64,000 nucleotides of DNA from Agarilytica sp045430285. GTDB lineage: Bacteria; Pseudomonadota; Gammaproteobacteria; Pseudomonadales; Cellvibrionaceae. Both the position numbers and the translations under genes were made by a program. The notes beneath the pieces were generated by a model. The model saw only the letters and a list, made by a program, of their open reading frames with translations, had not been told where the DNA came from and did no database searches. Where the stretch lies: assembly GCA_045430285.1 (NCBI GenBank), contig JAILXV010000003.1, positions 248,001-312,000 on the forward strand, written 5' to 3'. Below, piece after piece: positions 1 to 7,640 of the stretch. Position 1 is the first letter of the stretch. Every line of letters starts with the position of its first letter.

Positions 1-959
1 TTGGCTTCGGTTTTTTGCCAGGGAAATAAACCGCGCCCAAGCCACGCCAAAAGTAAGTCAGTTAATATGCCGATCACACCAATTATCATGATCGCGGCGA
101 ATACATTATCAAAATTTTTGTAACGCGCTTGCTGTGTAATAAACCAGGTAATCCCCGAACTGCTACCAATAAGTTCAGCAACAATAAGGTATGTCCAGGC
201 CCACCCTAATAGTATGCGCATATCTCGATATAATTCTGGCAGAATCCCAGGCACCACTACTTTGAAAAGTAAGCTTTGGTTTTTTGCGCCCAAGGTTTGG
301 GCAGCTTCTAAAAGTGTCGGATCCAGTTTACGTGTGGTATTCGCCACCACCAGCACCTGCTGAAAGAATGTCCCAATAAAAATGATCGCGATTTTCGGCG
401 CATGATGGATACCTAGAATCGCCACAGCCAACGCCCCAAAAGCTGGCGCAGGCAAATATCGGAAAAATTCGATAAACGGCTCAATAAGCCGAGAGAAAAA
501 CGAATATGTCCCCGCCAGCACGCCCAAGGGCACACCAAAAATTGACGAGATAAAAAACCCCCAGAAAATGACCTGGATGCTTTCCCATAAGCTTTCGTGC
601 AACCACTTCTCACTACGCCGTTTAGGCTCAGTAGTAAATGAGCTATAAAGTGCAACAACTACCTCGTGTGGCGCTGGAAGATAAATCGGATTAGCTCTCA
701 GCCCTTGAGGAAGTTCACCATTCACAGTTAATACTGCTGCACTTTCTTCCTTGAACAAGGAACGGTCGACTAGCATACCCTCAACAAAATAATCCACACC
801 ACCTGGCTGAGTGATTTCCATCTTCGGATGCCAAATAAAGGGGATGTAGCTAACGACGCACCAGATAAAAATTGGGATGACGAAGCTCATTAACGTCACC
901 CAACGTTTTGAACTCGGCGGTAGTTCTTTGCGAACTGCAAACCACGTTGACTGGGGCAT
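1..959 (-). CDS. NitT/TauT-family ABC transporter permease, partial (C-terminus beyond left edge)
   Basis: Inner-membrane permease of an ABC importer. The reading frame starts at an ATG at 959 and stays open to base 1, so about 319 residues are present and the C-terminal end lies outside the window. The N-terminus has one membrane segment (about residues 24-44), then an unusually long extracytoplasmic stretch of about 80 residues before the conserved binding-protein-dependent transport domain. The coupling-loop signature reads EAAQTLGAKNQSLLFKVVVP (about residues 218-237). The end seen here (RGLFPWQ) is typical of this family. The gene lies 72 bp downstream of the periplasmic binding protein and probably shares its transcript; an ATPase gene is expected to the left. 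Substrate is unknown. Confidence 0.85.
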   Translation of the reverse strand, partial: MPQSTWFAVRKELPPSSKRWVTLMSFVIPIFIWCVVSYIPFIWHPKMEITQPGGVDYFVEGMLVDRSLFKEESAAVLTVNGELPQGLRANPIYLPAPHEVVVALYSSFTTEPKRRSEKWLHESLWESIQVIFWGFFISSIFGVPLGVLAGTYSFFSRLIEPFIEFFRYLPAPAFGALAVAILGIHHAPKIAIIFIGTFFQQVLVVANTTRKLDPTLLEAAQTLGAKNQSLLFKVVVPGILPELYRDMRILLGWAWTYLIVAELIGSSSGITWFITQQARYKNFDNVFAAIMIIGVIGILTDLLLAWLGRGLFPWQKTEA

Positions 960-1031
960 AGTATGCTCAGTTTATTAACACGAATGAAATGCGAGCATCA
1001 TAGTAGATGCTCGTTGTTAGGTTCTCCCAGC

Positions 1032-2006
1032 CTATAGAGCTTCCACGAAACTGGAATCAAAATAATTATCAGAAAGCTCAGGCTTCTCGTAAACTTTATT
1101 CGCCACGTTAAAATCATCAGAGATCTTTGATGAACCTTTCAAAGATTTGAATCCTTCAGTAGCTTTCATCACGGCAAGCGCTTCTTCTTTGCTTAAGATC
1201 TTGGTGCCGTCCACAAGCGCCTTATATTTTTCGGCGGATAAGCCCACACGTGCTGCCATAATTTTTATCGCTTCGGCATTTGTTTTTGGGTCGTGTAAAA
1301 AGTCTACGGCTTGATACCAAACTTTTACGACCTTTTGCCAATCCGATTTACGCGTTTTCAAACTTGCAGGAGCAACTGCCAACACATCGTAAATAAGGCC
1401 TGGCTCGTCTGCACTGCTAGAGATCGCTTTTGAACCTGGCACAAGTTCAAGCGCCTGACCTGAGTTAGGCTGCCATGCAACAATCGCGTCCACCTGACCA
1501 GACGCCAAGACCTGCGGTGTTTCGTTAGTCGGCACGTTAACCAGCTCTACGTCGGCTTCAGACAAACCCGCTTTTTCTAATGCGTTAAGCAGCAACAAAT
1601 GCCCAACAAAACCAATTTCAACACCAACTTTTTTACCCTTAAGGGCTTTAACCGATTTTACGCCAGGACGCGCCACGATCATGTCATTGCCGTTGCTGTA
1701 ATCGTTCACAAGGATCATCACGCTTTTTGCACCCGTTGACCCAGTGACTAATGTATCGCCATTGGTCATCGGCACTGCGTCTAACCGACCTGCCGCAAAG
1801 GCATCCATACTCGCCACGTAATCAAACCATTCAAATTCGACGTCCACGCCGGCTTTTTTAAACATGTCTTTTTCAATCGCGATTTCCCACGCCACCCATC
1901 CAGGCCAATCGCTATATCCTATTTTTAGCGGTTTAGCCGCATGGGCTCCGGTCATCATGAATACGCCAACCAAAAGCCCTGTCAATACTTGCATCATCGA
2001 TTTCAT
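1032..2006 (-). CDS. NitT/TauT-family ABC transporter periplasmic substrate-binding protein
   Basis: Periplasmic solute receptor of the SsuA/TauA/NMT1-like type, 324 residues. A signal peptide ends near AHAA (about residue 24). The mature protein begins with the typical beta-strand LKIGYSDWPGW, followed by the family features DAVPMTNGDTL and a Gly-rich LKGKKVGVEIGFVGH hinge strand. It is the first gene of the operon with the permease at 1-959. The ATG at 2006 lies about 40 nt downstream of the start point predicted from a sigma-54-type promoter, which suggests nitrogen- or effector-controlled expression. Nitrate, an amine, a sulfonate or a pyrimidine precursor are all possible ligands; the sequence does not decide between them. 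Confidence 0.88.
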   Translation of the reverse strand: MKSMMQVLTGLLVGVFMMTGAHAAKPLKIGYSDWPGWVAWEIAIEKDMFKKAGVDVEFEWFDYVASMDAFAAGRLDAVPMTNGDTLVTGSTGAKSVMILVNDYSNGNDMIVARPGVKSVKALKGKKVGVEIGFVGHLLLLNALEKAGLSEADVELVNVPTNETPQVLASGQVDAIVAWQPNSGQALELVPGSKAISSSADEPGLIYDVLAVAPASLKTRKSDWQKVVKVWYQAVDFLHDPKTNAEAIKIMAARVGLSAEKYKALVDGTKILSKEEALAVMKATEGFKSLKGSSKISDDFNVANKVYEKPELSDNYFDSSFVEAL

Positions 2007-2016
2007 TTCACACTCC

Positions 2017-2052
2017 GTCAGTATTACGGTTCATTAATCTGGTAATACTGAC
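2017..2052 (-). repeat. 11-bp perfect inverted repeat at the transcription start of the ABC operon
   Basis: GTCAGTATTAC at 2017-2027 and GTAATACTGAC at 2042-2052 are perfect complements with a 14-nt loop. The element covers the predicted start site and nearly all of the leader of the binding-protein gene. It could be an operator overlapping the start site or a 5' hairpin on the transcript. There is no U-tract, so it is not an intrinsic terminator. Confidence 0.7.
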
Positions 2053-2056
2053 AACT

Positions 2057-2072
2057 GCATTCGACGTGCCAA
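2057..2072 (-). promoter_or_regulatory. Sigma-54 (-24/-12) promoter of the ABC importer operon
   Basis: Read on the minus strand, this is TTGGCACGTCGAATGC. The -24 element TTGGCACG matches consensus perfectly, and the invariant GG (2070-2069) is exactly 10 nt from the invariant GC (2058-2057). Only the first base of the -12 TTGC differs (ATGC). Predicted start of transcription is near 2045, about 40 nt before the ATG. Confidence 0.75.
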
Positions 2073-2145
2073 ACAACAACTCAGCACGAATTCGGTACTT
2101 TAGCGCTAGATATGTCAACGATAAGTGTTATTTGCCCAATAAAAA

Positions 2146-2181
2146 TGCACCAATAATGCACCCGATGCGATACTTTGCACC
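2146..2181 (-). promoter_or_regulatory. Three TGCACC repeats, possible NtrC-like half-sites
   Basis: TGCACC occurs at 2146-2151, 2157-2162 and 2176-2181 (plus-strand reading), spaced 11 and 19 bp. TGCACC is one half of the NtrC consensus (TGCACC-N5-GGTGCA), and the distance of about 100-135 bp upstream of the sigma-54 start fits an enhancer. The halves are direct rather than inverted, so assignment to NtrC is tentative; they could also serve the divergent antitoxin gene. Confidence 0.4.
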
Positions 2182-2297
2182 ACAAAACCACAGGCTTTCA
2201 TTCGGCCCATTAAAGCTATCCCGCTCATCAGCTATGCTAAACTTGCACAGTCCCAGCAATAGCACCCCGTCATACCCCAACCTTCGCGAGGCGCCCT

Positions 2298-2750
2298 ATG
2301 GCATCAAATGAACACGTGCACATGCCAACAGAAAAAGAGATTGATCTGGCAAAAGCATCGAGCAGAACGCTTTCGAAATATAGCTTTAAGGACGACGTTC
2401 AGTTTTCCATTGATAAGCCCGCTGGGAAGTCAGATAGCTTTTCTCTGACGGGCCACACATTGCGCCTTTTTTTAGATTCTCTTGCCGAAATCTCACGGGG
2501 CAACGCCGTTAGCATCCTGTCTCATCATCATGAACTTAGCACCCAAGAAGCGGCCGAGATACTCAATGTCAGCCGCCCCTTTTTTGTGAAACTACTTAAA
2601 GACAACGAGATTCCTTACAAGCGCGTTGGCTCCCATAGACGTATTTATTTACGGGATATTCTTACGTACAAACAGGATGTCGACAGACGACGCTTAGCGG
2701 TACTCGATGAACTGACGCAACACTCTCAACGACATCAAATGGGGTACTAA
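2298..2750 (+). CDS. Antitoxin with excisionase-type helix-turn-helix
   Basis: 150-residue DNA-binding protein, first gene of a toxin-antitoxin pair. The C-terminal half holds an excisionase/MerR-like HTH (about residues 80-130): TQEAAEILNVSRPFFVKLLK, then the wing IPYKRVGSHRRIYLRDI. The N-terminal half would be the toxin-binding and dimerisation part. The ATG at 2298 is preceded by GCGAGG. The stop codon at 2748-2750 is directly followed by the GTG start of the PIN gene, so the two are translationally coupled. Antitoxins of this kind normally repress their own promoter. The pair is divergent from the ABC importer and convergent with glmS. Confidence 0.85.
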   Translation: MASNEHVHMPTEKEIDLAKASSRTLSKYSFKDDVQFSIDKPAGKSDSFSLTGHTLRLFLDSLAEISRGNAVSILSHHHELSTQEAAEILNVSRPFFVKLLKDNEIPYKRVGSHRRIYLRDILTYKQDVDRRRLAVLDELTQHSQRHQMGY

Positions 2751-3332
2751 GTGGCTAAGTTTTCTGTTGTATTTGACGCGTGCGTATTACACCCAGCCCC
2801 ATTACGTGATGCTTTACTGCGGCTCGCGCTGGCCGATTTATATAAGGCCAACTGGACACATATGATTCATGAGGACTGGATTAATGAAGCGCTAGTCGAT
2901 TCACCAGAACTAAACTCAGGTGCTTTCGAGAAGGACCTACGTGAACTGAGCGCGCTTATGGATAATTCCGTACGAGACAGCCTGGTAAGCGGCTTCGAAC
3001 ATTTGATTGACGGATTGAACCTTCCCAGACTACGTGAACGACATGTCCTCGCCGCAGCGATTCGTTGTAACGCCGATGCAATCGTGACAAAAAATTTGGA
3101 TCATTACCCGCAAGAGGTATTGGATACCTATGGAATCGAAACCATACATCCTGATGATTTCATTTACTTACAGATTGATATGGAGCCCGCAAAATGTTGT
3201 TACGTTTTTCAACAGCTACGTGCAGCGCTCAATAAACCCGCATATAGCGTTGAAGATCTATTAAGTGCACTTTTAACGCAGGCTCTTCCTCAAACCGTAT
3301 CGAAACTCAGAGAGTATCAGAGTCTTTTATAG
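2751..3332 (+). CDS. PIN-domain toxin (putative ribonuclease)
   Basis: 193-residue PIN-fold protein. The N-terminus (FSVVFDACVLHPAPLRD) carries the first catalytic aspartate of the PIN motif, and AAIRCNADAIVTKNLDHYP (about residues 102-120) matches the central acidic motif of the family. PIN toxins cleave RNA and are held inactive by their partner; here that is the HTH protein whose stop codon abuts this GTG start. The gene ends only 34 bp from the stop codon of the convergent glmS. It is an accessory module rather than part of the glm or ABC pathways. Confidence 0.85.
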   Translation: MAKFSVVFDACVLHPAPLRDALLRLALADLYKANWTHMIHEDWINEALVDSPELNSGAFEKDLRELSALMDNSVRDSLVSGFEHLIDGLNLPRLRERHVLAAAIRCNADAIVTKNLDHYPQEVLDTYGIETIHPDDFIYLQIDMEPAKCCYVFQQLRAALNKPAYSVEDLLSALLTQALPQTVSKLREYQSLL

Positions 3333-3348
3333 ATAATCAAAAGACTCT
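3319..3348. terminator. Possible bidirectional terminator between PIN toxin gene and glmS
   Basis: AGAGTCTTTT (3319-3328) and AAAAGACTCT (3339-3348) form a perfect 10-bp stem with a 10-nt loop, overlapping the PIN stop codon and just past the glmS end. The stem is AT-rich and the only U-run is inside it, so termination strength is uncertain. Confidence 0.45.
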
Positions 3349-3420
3349 CACCAAAGTATTAAGTTTCTATTCTACCGTTACAGACTTTGCTAAATTTCTT
3401 GGCTGATCGACATCTGTACC
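3340..3420. other. attTn7-type site at the 3' end of glmS
   Basis: The conserved glmS C-terminal codons (RGTDVDQPRNLAKSVTVE) that TnsD recognises in Tn7 targeting are intact. By analogy with E. coli the insertion point would be about 25 bp past the stop, near 3342-3344. No Tn7 end or tns gene is visible; the PIN toxin gene occupies the neighbouring side. Confidence 0.5.
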
Positions 3421-5196
3421 ACGCATAACCGCGACATGATAACTTAACATCTGCAACGGCAAGGTATATACAACCGCCTCCAAACTCGCAGGCGCGTGAG
3501 GCAAATTAAACACCACGGTATTATCGTCCGCAGTAAAGCCTGCTTTACCATCCGCGAACACGTAAAGTTTACCACCCCGCGCTTGTACTTCTTCTAAGTT
3601 AGATTTGAGCTTTTCCAATAGTTCGTTATTTGGCGCTAATGTAACAACCGGCATATCAGAATCAACTAAAGCCAAAGGGCCATGCTTTAGCTCGCCCGCT
3701 GGGTAGGCTTCTGCATGAATATACGAAATTTCTTTTAATTTAAGCGCACCCTCTAAAGCAACGGGATGCTGAACACCACGACCAAGAAACAGCGCATGAT
3801 TCTTTTCTACAAACTCTTCGCTTATTTCTTCAATGGCTTTATCTAACGCAAGCACTTCTTCGCATAAACCAGGCAAGGTTTTTAGGTCTTGAATGAGTAA
3901 TTTTTCTCTGTCAGCAGAAAGACCCTGAGATTTCCCAATCATCAGCGCCATGATTTGCAATGCAACAATCTGTGTTGTAAATGCTTTTGTAGACGCAACG
4001 CCGATTTCCGCGCCTGCTTTTGTCATTAACGCAAAATCAGATTCACGCACCAAAGAACTGTTATTTACGTTGCAAATAGTGAGGGTTGAACGATAGCCAC
4101 TCTCTTTCGCTTTTCTTAACGCAGCCAAGGTATCTGCTGTCTCCCCCGACTGACTAATCGAGACGAAAAGCGCGTTTTTAGGCGTAATGACTTTACGGTA
4201 GCGATACTCTGAGGCGATATCGACAAAACATGGGACGTCTGCCCACTCTTCGATAAAGTGCTTTGCAATTAACCCTGCATGGTAGCTAGTGCCACATGCA
4301 ACGATCTGCACACATTCTATTTGCGAGAATTCTGCCTCGGCATTACTTCCGAAAATTTCAGAGATAACACCCACATCACTCAAGCGACCATCAAGCGTAT
4401 TCGCGATCGATTGTGGCTGTTCGTGAATCTCTTTCTGCATGTAATGGCGATAATGACCTTTATCGCTCGGATCTGCGCTTTCAGTGATTGTTACCTGCTC
4501 TCGCTCAACAGGCGCAAAATTTTCATCAAATATTTCGACAATATTTTCTCGTATTCTTGCAACATCACCTTCTTCTAGATAAATAAAGCTATCCGTGACT
4601 TTTCGTAAAGCTAACTGGTCAGAAGCTAGAAAGTTTTCCTCTATCCCCAGTCCAATAACCAGCGGGCTACCACTACGTGCACCCAAAATAACGCCAGGCT
4701 CTTCACTCGACATTACGCATAAGCCGTAAGCACCTTCTAATCTTTTGATCGTGAGTTTCAAAGCAGACAGTAAATCTTTTTCTTTCTTTTGTATCTCATG
4801 GAAAAGGTGGGCGATTGCTTCACTATCAGTATCAGATTTAAAGATATAGCCTTGCTCTTGTAATTCTTCCCGCAAGACTTTGTAGTTTTCAATAATGCCG
4901 TTGTGAACGACAGAGATATGCTCAGAAACGTGGGGGTGCGCATTATTTTGATTAGGCTCGCCATGTGTCGCCCATCGCGTATGTGCAATACCCATCTTCC
5001 CAGGCATAGGTGACGCTTCAACCAAATTCGACAACTCTTGTACTTTACCCACCGCTTTAGCAACACGTAAATTTTTCTCGTCATCTATTACCGCCAAACC
5101 CGCGGAATCATATCCGCGGTATTCAAGACGCTGTAGGCCTTCTAATAAAATTTTGACAATATTGCGCTGACTCACACCTGCAACTATTCCGCACAT
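3367..5196 (-). CDS. glmS: Glutamine--fructose-6-phosphate aminotransferase (isomerizing)
   Basis: Makes glucosamine-6-phosphate from fructose-6-phosphate and glutamine, the first step to UDP-GlcNAc for peptidoglycan and LPS. 609 residues, normal length. The N-terminal class II glutaminase has the catalytic Cys2 (MCGIVAG) and the HTRWATHG motif (about residue 72). Two SIS domains follow (CGTSYHAG; SISQSGETADT; GRGVQHPVALEGALKLKEISYIHAEAYPAGELKHGP), ending in the conserved LAKSVTVE. It lies 11 bp after glmR with a ribosome site AGGATAAAGG, so both share the promoter near 6014-6042. No glmS ribozyme is expected or seen. Confidence 0.98.
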   Translation of the reverse strand: MCGIVAGVSQRNIVKILLEGLQRLEYRGYDSAGLAVIDDEKNLRVAKAVGKVQELSNLVEASPMPGKMGIAHTRWATHGEPNQNNAHPHVSEHISVVHNGIIENYKVLREELQEQGYIFKSDTDSEAIAHLFHEIQKKEKDLLSALKLTIKRLEGAYGLCVMSSEEPGVILGARSGSPLVIGLGIEENFLASDQLALRKVTDSFIYLEEGDVARIRENIVEIFDENFAPVEREQVTITESADPSDKGHYRHYMQKEIHEQPQSIANTLDGRLSDVGVISEIFGSNAEAEFSQIECVQIVACGTSYHAGLIAKHFIEEWADVPCFVDIASEYRYRKVITPKNALFVSISQSGETADTLAALRKAKESGYRSTLTICNVNNSSLVRESDFALMTKAGAEIGVASTKAFTTQIVALQIMALMIGKSQGLSADREKLLIQDLKTLPGLCEEVLALDKAIEEISEEFVEKNHALFLGRGVQHPVALEGALKLKEISYIHAEAYPAGELKHGPLALVDSDMPVVTLAPNNELLEKLKSNLEEVQARGGKLYVFADGKAGFTADDNTVVFNLPHAPASLEAVVYTLPLQMLSYHVAVMRGTDVDQPRNLAKSVTVE

Positions 5197-5207
5197 ACGT
5201 TTTACCT

Positions 5208-5978
5208 TTATCCTAATTCGTTAGTCAGCACTTTCACGCCCTGACGTTCTATATTGTGTTTAACTGTCTGCTCTATTCTGCCGTCCGTAACCAGTACGTC
5301 TACCATGGACCACGGCAATTCTAAATTATGAATTTTGCGTTCAACTTTATTTGATTCAGCAACAACAATGACCTCTCTGGCGACCTCAGCCATAACGCGG
5401 CTTAGGTTAAATAGCTCGTTGAACGTTGTCGTACCTCGCGCCACATCTATGCCATCCGCACCAATAAACAGTTGATCAAAATCGTATTGTTGAAGCACTT
5501 GTTCCGCTAACTGCCCCTGAAAAGATTCTGATCGCGCATCCCACGTTCCCCCTGTCATTAACAAGGTAGGCTCATTTTCTAATTCACGCAGACGATTAGC
5601 GACATCTAGTGCATTCGTCATCACCACCAAGCCAAGCTTATGTTGTAATAATGGGATTATCTCTGAGGTTGTATTCCCACTGTCGATAATGATGCGGTTA
5701 TGATCTTTGATTAGCGTCACCGCAAGTTCGGCGATACCTTTCTTAATTTGGTGGGCTTCAGAATCGCTTCGCTCAGAAACCAATTCAGATGGCAAAGGAA
5801 TTGCCCCACCATGACGACGCAGTAAGAGTCCGTTCGCCTCAAGTTCAGCCAAATCCTTTCGAATCGTAACTTCTGATATTTCGAAATGACCTGCGAGAAA
5901 ATCTACCGAAAGCTCACCTTCGGCACTTAAAAGCGATACGATTTGGCCTCTTCGGCGTTGAGTGAAGCGTTTTGGCAA
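5208..5978 (-). CDS. glmR: DeoR-family transcriptional regulator of glmS
   Basis: 256-residue DeoR-type sugar-phosphate-sensing regulator. The N-terminal HTH is clear (RFTQRRRGQIVSLLSAEG, then ISEVTIRKDLAELEANGLL and the RRHGGA turn), followed by the DeoRC sensor domain (IIIDSGNTTSEI; MTNALDVANRL; MTGG). The position between glmU and glmS is that of Pseudomonas glmR, which supports control of amino-sugar synthesis. Repeated CGAAA motifs flank its own -10 element at 6014-6019, so it probably represses the glmR-glmS transcript in response to a hexosamine phosphate. The symbol rests on synteny rather than demonstrated function. Confidence 0.85.
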   Translation of the reverse strand: MPKRFTQRRRGQIVSLLSAEGELSVDFLAGHFEISEVTIRKDLAELEANGLLLRRHGGAIPLPSELVSERSDSEAHQIKKGIAELAVTLIKDHNRIIIDSGNTTSEIIPLLQHKLGLVVMTNALDVANRLRELENEPTLLMTGGTWDARSESFQGQLAEQVLQQYDFDQLFIGADGIDVARGTTTFNELFNLSRVMAEVAREVIVVAESNKVERKIHNLELPWSMVDVLVTDGRIEQTVKHNIERQGVKVLTNELG

Positions 5979-5996
5979 GAGAGGAATTCTTAAAAA

Positions 5997-6058
5997 GTTT
6001 CGAAACGAAAGATATTATACGCTAACCGCAGCCAAATCGAAAGATATCGAGCGAAAGG
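5997..6058. promoter_or_regulatory. CGAAA/TTTCG repeat array, candidate GlmR operator
   Basis: Two clusters flank the glmR -10 element. Site 1 (5997-6015) reads on the minus strand as ATATCTTTCGTTTCGAAAC; site 2 (6034-6058) contains CTTTCG twice around a GATATC. DeoR-family regulators such as AgaR bind repeated CTTTCRTTT units, so these fit autoregulation. The assignment is from motif and position only. Confidence 0.55.
6014..6042 (-). promoter_or_regulatory. Sigma-70 promoter of glmR-glmS
   Basis: On the minus strand the -10 is a perfect TATAAT (6014-6019). A 17-bp spacer separates it from a poor -35 TTTCGA (6037-6042). The start point would be near 6007, about 30 nt before the glmR ATG. 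The -35 lies inside a CGAAA-type repeat, consistent with regulator overlap. Confidence 0.65.
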
Positions 6059-6067
6059 GGCTATGAC

Positions 6068-6115
6068 CACCATCCCTATCAGTGCAACCTGCAGCTTGCA
6101 CTGATAGGGATGGTG
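6068..6115. repeat. 20-bp perfect inverted repeat between glmU and glmR
   Basis: Arms at 6068-6087 and 6096-6115 are perfectly complementary over 20 bp with an 8-nt loop. It sits 36 bp past the glmU stop and just upstream of the glmR promoter. No U-tract follows on either strand, so it is not a classical terminator; a transcript-stabilising or processing hairpin, or a cruciform/operator, are alternatives. Each arm contains TCCCTATCAGTG, which resembles half of tetO2, probably by chance. Confidence 0.85.
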
Positions 6116-6151
6116 AACAGGCGAGAGCAAGAACACTTAACCGCTGGAGCT

Positions 6152-7510
6152 TTACTTTTTAGTAGGTCGAACCCAGCCATCGATATTACGCTGGCGAGAA
6201 CGAGCAACAGCTAACGCATCTTCTTTTACATCGATGGTAACTACTGAACCTGCGGCAACTGTGACGTTTTCGCCTAGGGCTACGGGAGCAACCAGGGAGG
6301 TATTAGAACCCACGAAGACACCATCGCCGATTTCGGTCACAAACTTATTAACACCGTCATAATTGCAGGTGATTGTGCCGGCACCGACATTCACATTGTC
6401 ACCAACTTCAGCATCACCAATGTAGCTCAGATGACTGACTTTACTGTTTTCGCCAATATTAGATTTTTTAATTTCGACGAAATTACCGACTTTCGCGTGA
6501 TCACCTAACGCCGCTTTAGGGCGTAATCGTGCAAATGGCCCAACAGCTACATGGTTACCTATTTTCGCGCCTTCGAGTACACTGTGAGATTTGATTTCTA
6601 CGTTACTGGCGATCTCGGTATCTTTGATGTGACAATTTGGACCAATAGTCACGGCATCCCCAAGGACAACATCTCCCTCGAACACACAGTTCACGTCAAT
6701 CACACAATCCTTTCCTACAGTTAACGTCCCACGGCAATCGAAACGCTGTGGGTCCAATAGTGTCACCCCTTTTTCGAGTAAATTATTCGCAACTTTTGCT
6801 TGATAGACGCGTTCTAACTCAGCTTGCTGAACTCTGTTATTCACGCCGAGCACTTCATATTCTTCAGACGGTTGCGCCGTAACAATTGTTTTGCCCTCGG
6901 CATTCGCCATCTCAATAATGTCGGTAAGCAAATATTCCTTTTGGGCGTTATCGTCGCTTAAAGCAGGTAACCAGCGCTGAAGATCTTTTACGTTAACCGC
7001 CATCACGCCAGTATTTACTTCCTGAATCTTAAGCTGGTCATTATTTGCTAACTTTTGCTCAACAATCGCAACGACCGCACCCGCATCATCGCGAACAATA
7101 CGACCATAGCCAGTTGGATCATCCAGGCTTACCGTCAACAGCCCCAAAGCATCATCAGTTACATTCGTTATCAAGCGCTGTAGGGTCTCGGTCGCTATCA
7201 AAGGCACGTCGCCATACAGAATTAGAAGCGTCGCATCGTCGTTCAAATGAGGCAGCGCGTGCAAGACAGCATGCCCCGTCCCCAATTGATTCACCTGTTC
7301 GATAAAACCAATATTCTCGGCCCGAATCGTATTTTTAACTGCGTCCGCGCCATGCCCAACGATAATGGAGGTGTTTGTTGAGCCCAATTCGTCTGCGCGA
7401 TCAAGCACGTGCTGCAAGAAAGGTTTGCCCGCTAACGTATGTAAGACTTTAGGTAAATTTGAACACATACGCGTGCCCTTACCTGCGGCGAGAATGGCGA
7501 TTTCTAACAT
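6152..7510 (-). CDS. glmU: Bifunctional GlcNAc-1-P uridyltransferase / GlcN-1-P acetyltransferase
   Basis: Performs the last two cytoplasmic steps to UDP-GlcNAc. 452 residues, normal length. The N-terminal nucleotidyltransferase has LAAGKGTRM (residues 7-15), the GTGHA motif and the Mg-binding YGDVP. The C-terminal left-handed beta-helix has hexapeptide repeats and the acetyl-CoA-binding HLSYIGDAEVG...GAGTITCNYDG region. It lies downstream of the atp operon behind a strong terminator, as in E. coli and Pseudomonas, and upstream of glmR-glmS, so the amino-sugar genes are grouped. Confidence 0.98.
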   Translation of the reverse strand: MLEIAILAAGKGTRMCSNLPKVLHTLAGKPFLQHVLDRADELGSTNTSIIVGHGADAVKNTIRAENIGFIEQVNQLGTGHAVLHALPHLNDDATLLILYGDVPLIATETLQRLITNVTDDALGLLTVSLDDPTGYGRIVRDDAGAVVAIVEQKLANNDQLKIQEVNTGVMAVNVKDLQRWLPALSDDNAQKEYLLTDIIEMANAEGKTIVTAQPSEEYEVLGVNNRVQQAELERVYQAKVANNLLEKGVTLLDPQRFDCRGTLTVGKDCVIDVNCVFEGDVVLGDAVTIGPNCHIKDTEIASNVEIKSHSVLEGAKIGNHVAVGPFARLRPKAALGDHAKVGNFVEIKKSNIGENSKVSHLSYIGDAEVGDNVNVGAGTITCNYDGVNKFVTEIGDGVFVGSNTSLVAPVALGENVTVAAGSVVTIDVKEDALAVARSRQRNIDGWVRPTKK

Positions 7511-7587
7511 AGTAAAATCCGATTTTTGTCCCGATGCGATGACGCAAAGAAGATTAATGAATCAATAAGGGAATATAAACTGCGTGC

Positions 7588-7616
7588 ACAAAAAAGGGTA
7601 GCCTAAGCTACCCTTC
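7588..7616 (-). terminator. Rho-independent terminator of the atp operon
   Basis: A 9-bp stem (7594-7602 with 7607-7615) around the loop CTAA. On the minus strand it is followed by six U residues (A-run 7590-7595). It lies between atpC and glmU and separates the ATP synthase transcript from the amino-sugar genes. Confidence 0.92.
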
Positions 7617-7640
7617 GAGTTCATTCGCACAAGGTATTGT

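Noticed and set aside
413..658. 81-codon ORF on the minus strand
   Set aside because: It lies inside the permease gene in another frame; the permease frame is open across 1-959 with clear family motifs.
2066..2311. Plus-strand ORF overlapping the antitoxin start
   Set aside because: No family features, it covers the sigma-54 promoter region, and it ends inside the antitoxin gene.
3340..3420. A Tn7-type transposon at attTn7
   Set aside because: No tns genes or Tn7 ends are visible near the glmS 3' end; only the target sequence is present.
5197..5207. glmS ribozyme
   Set aside because: Only 11 bp separate glmR and glmS, and the ribozyme is a feature of Gram-positive glmS leaders.
6068..6115. 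Possible TetR operator (tetO2-like half in each arm)
   Set aside because: Only the half-site matches, no tet genes are near, and the two halves are 14 bp apart rather than forming the tetO palindrome.
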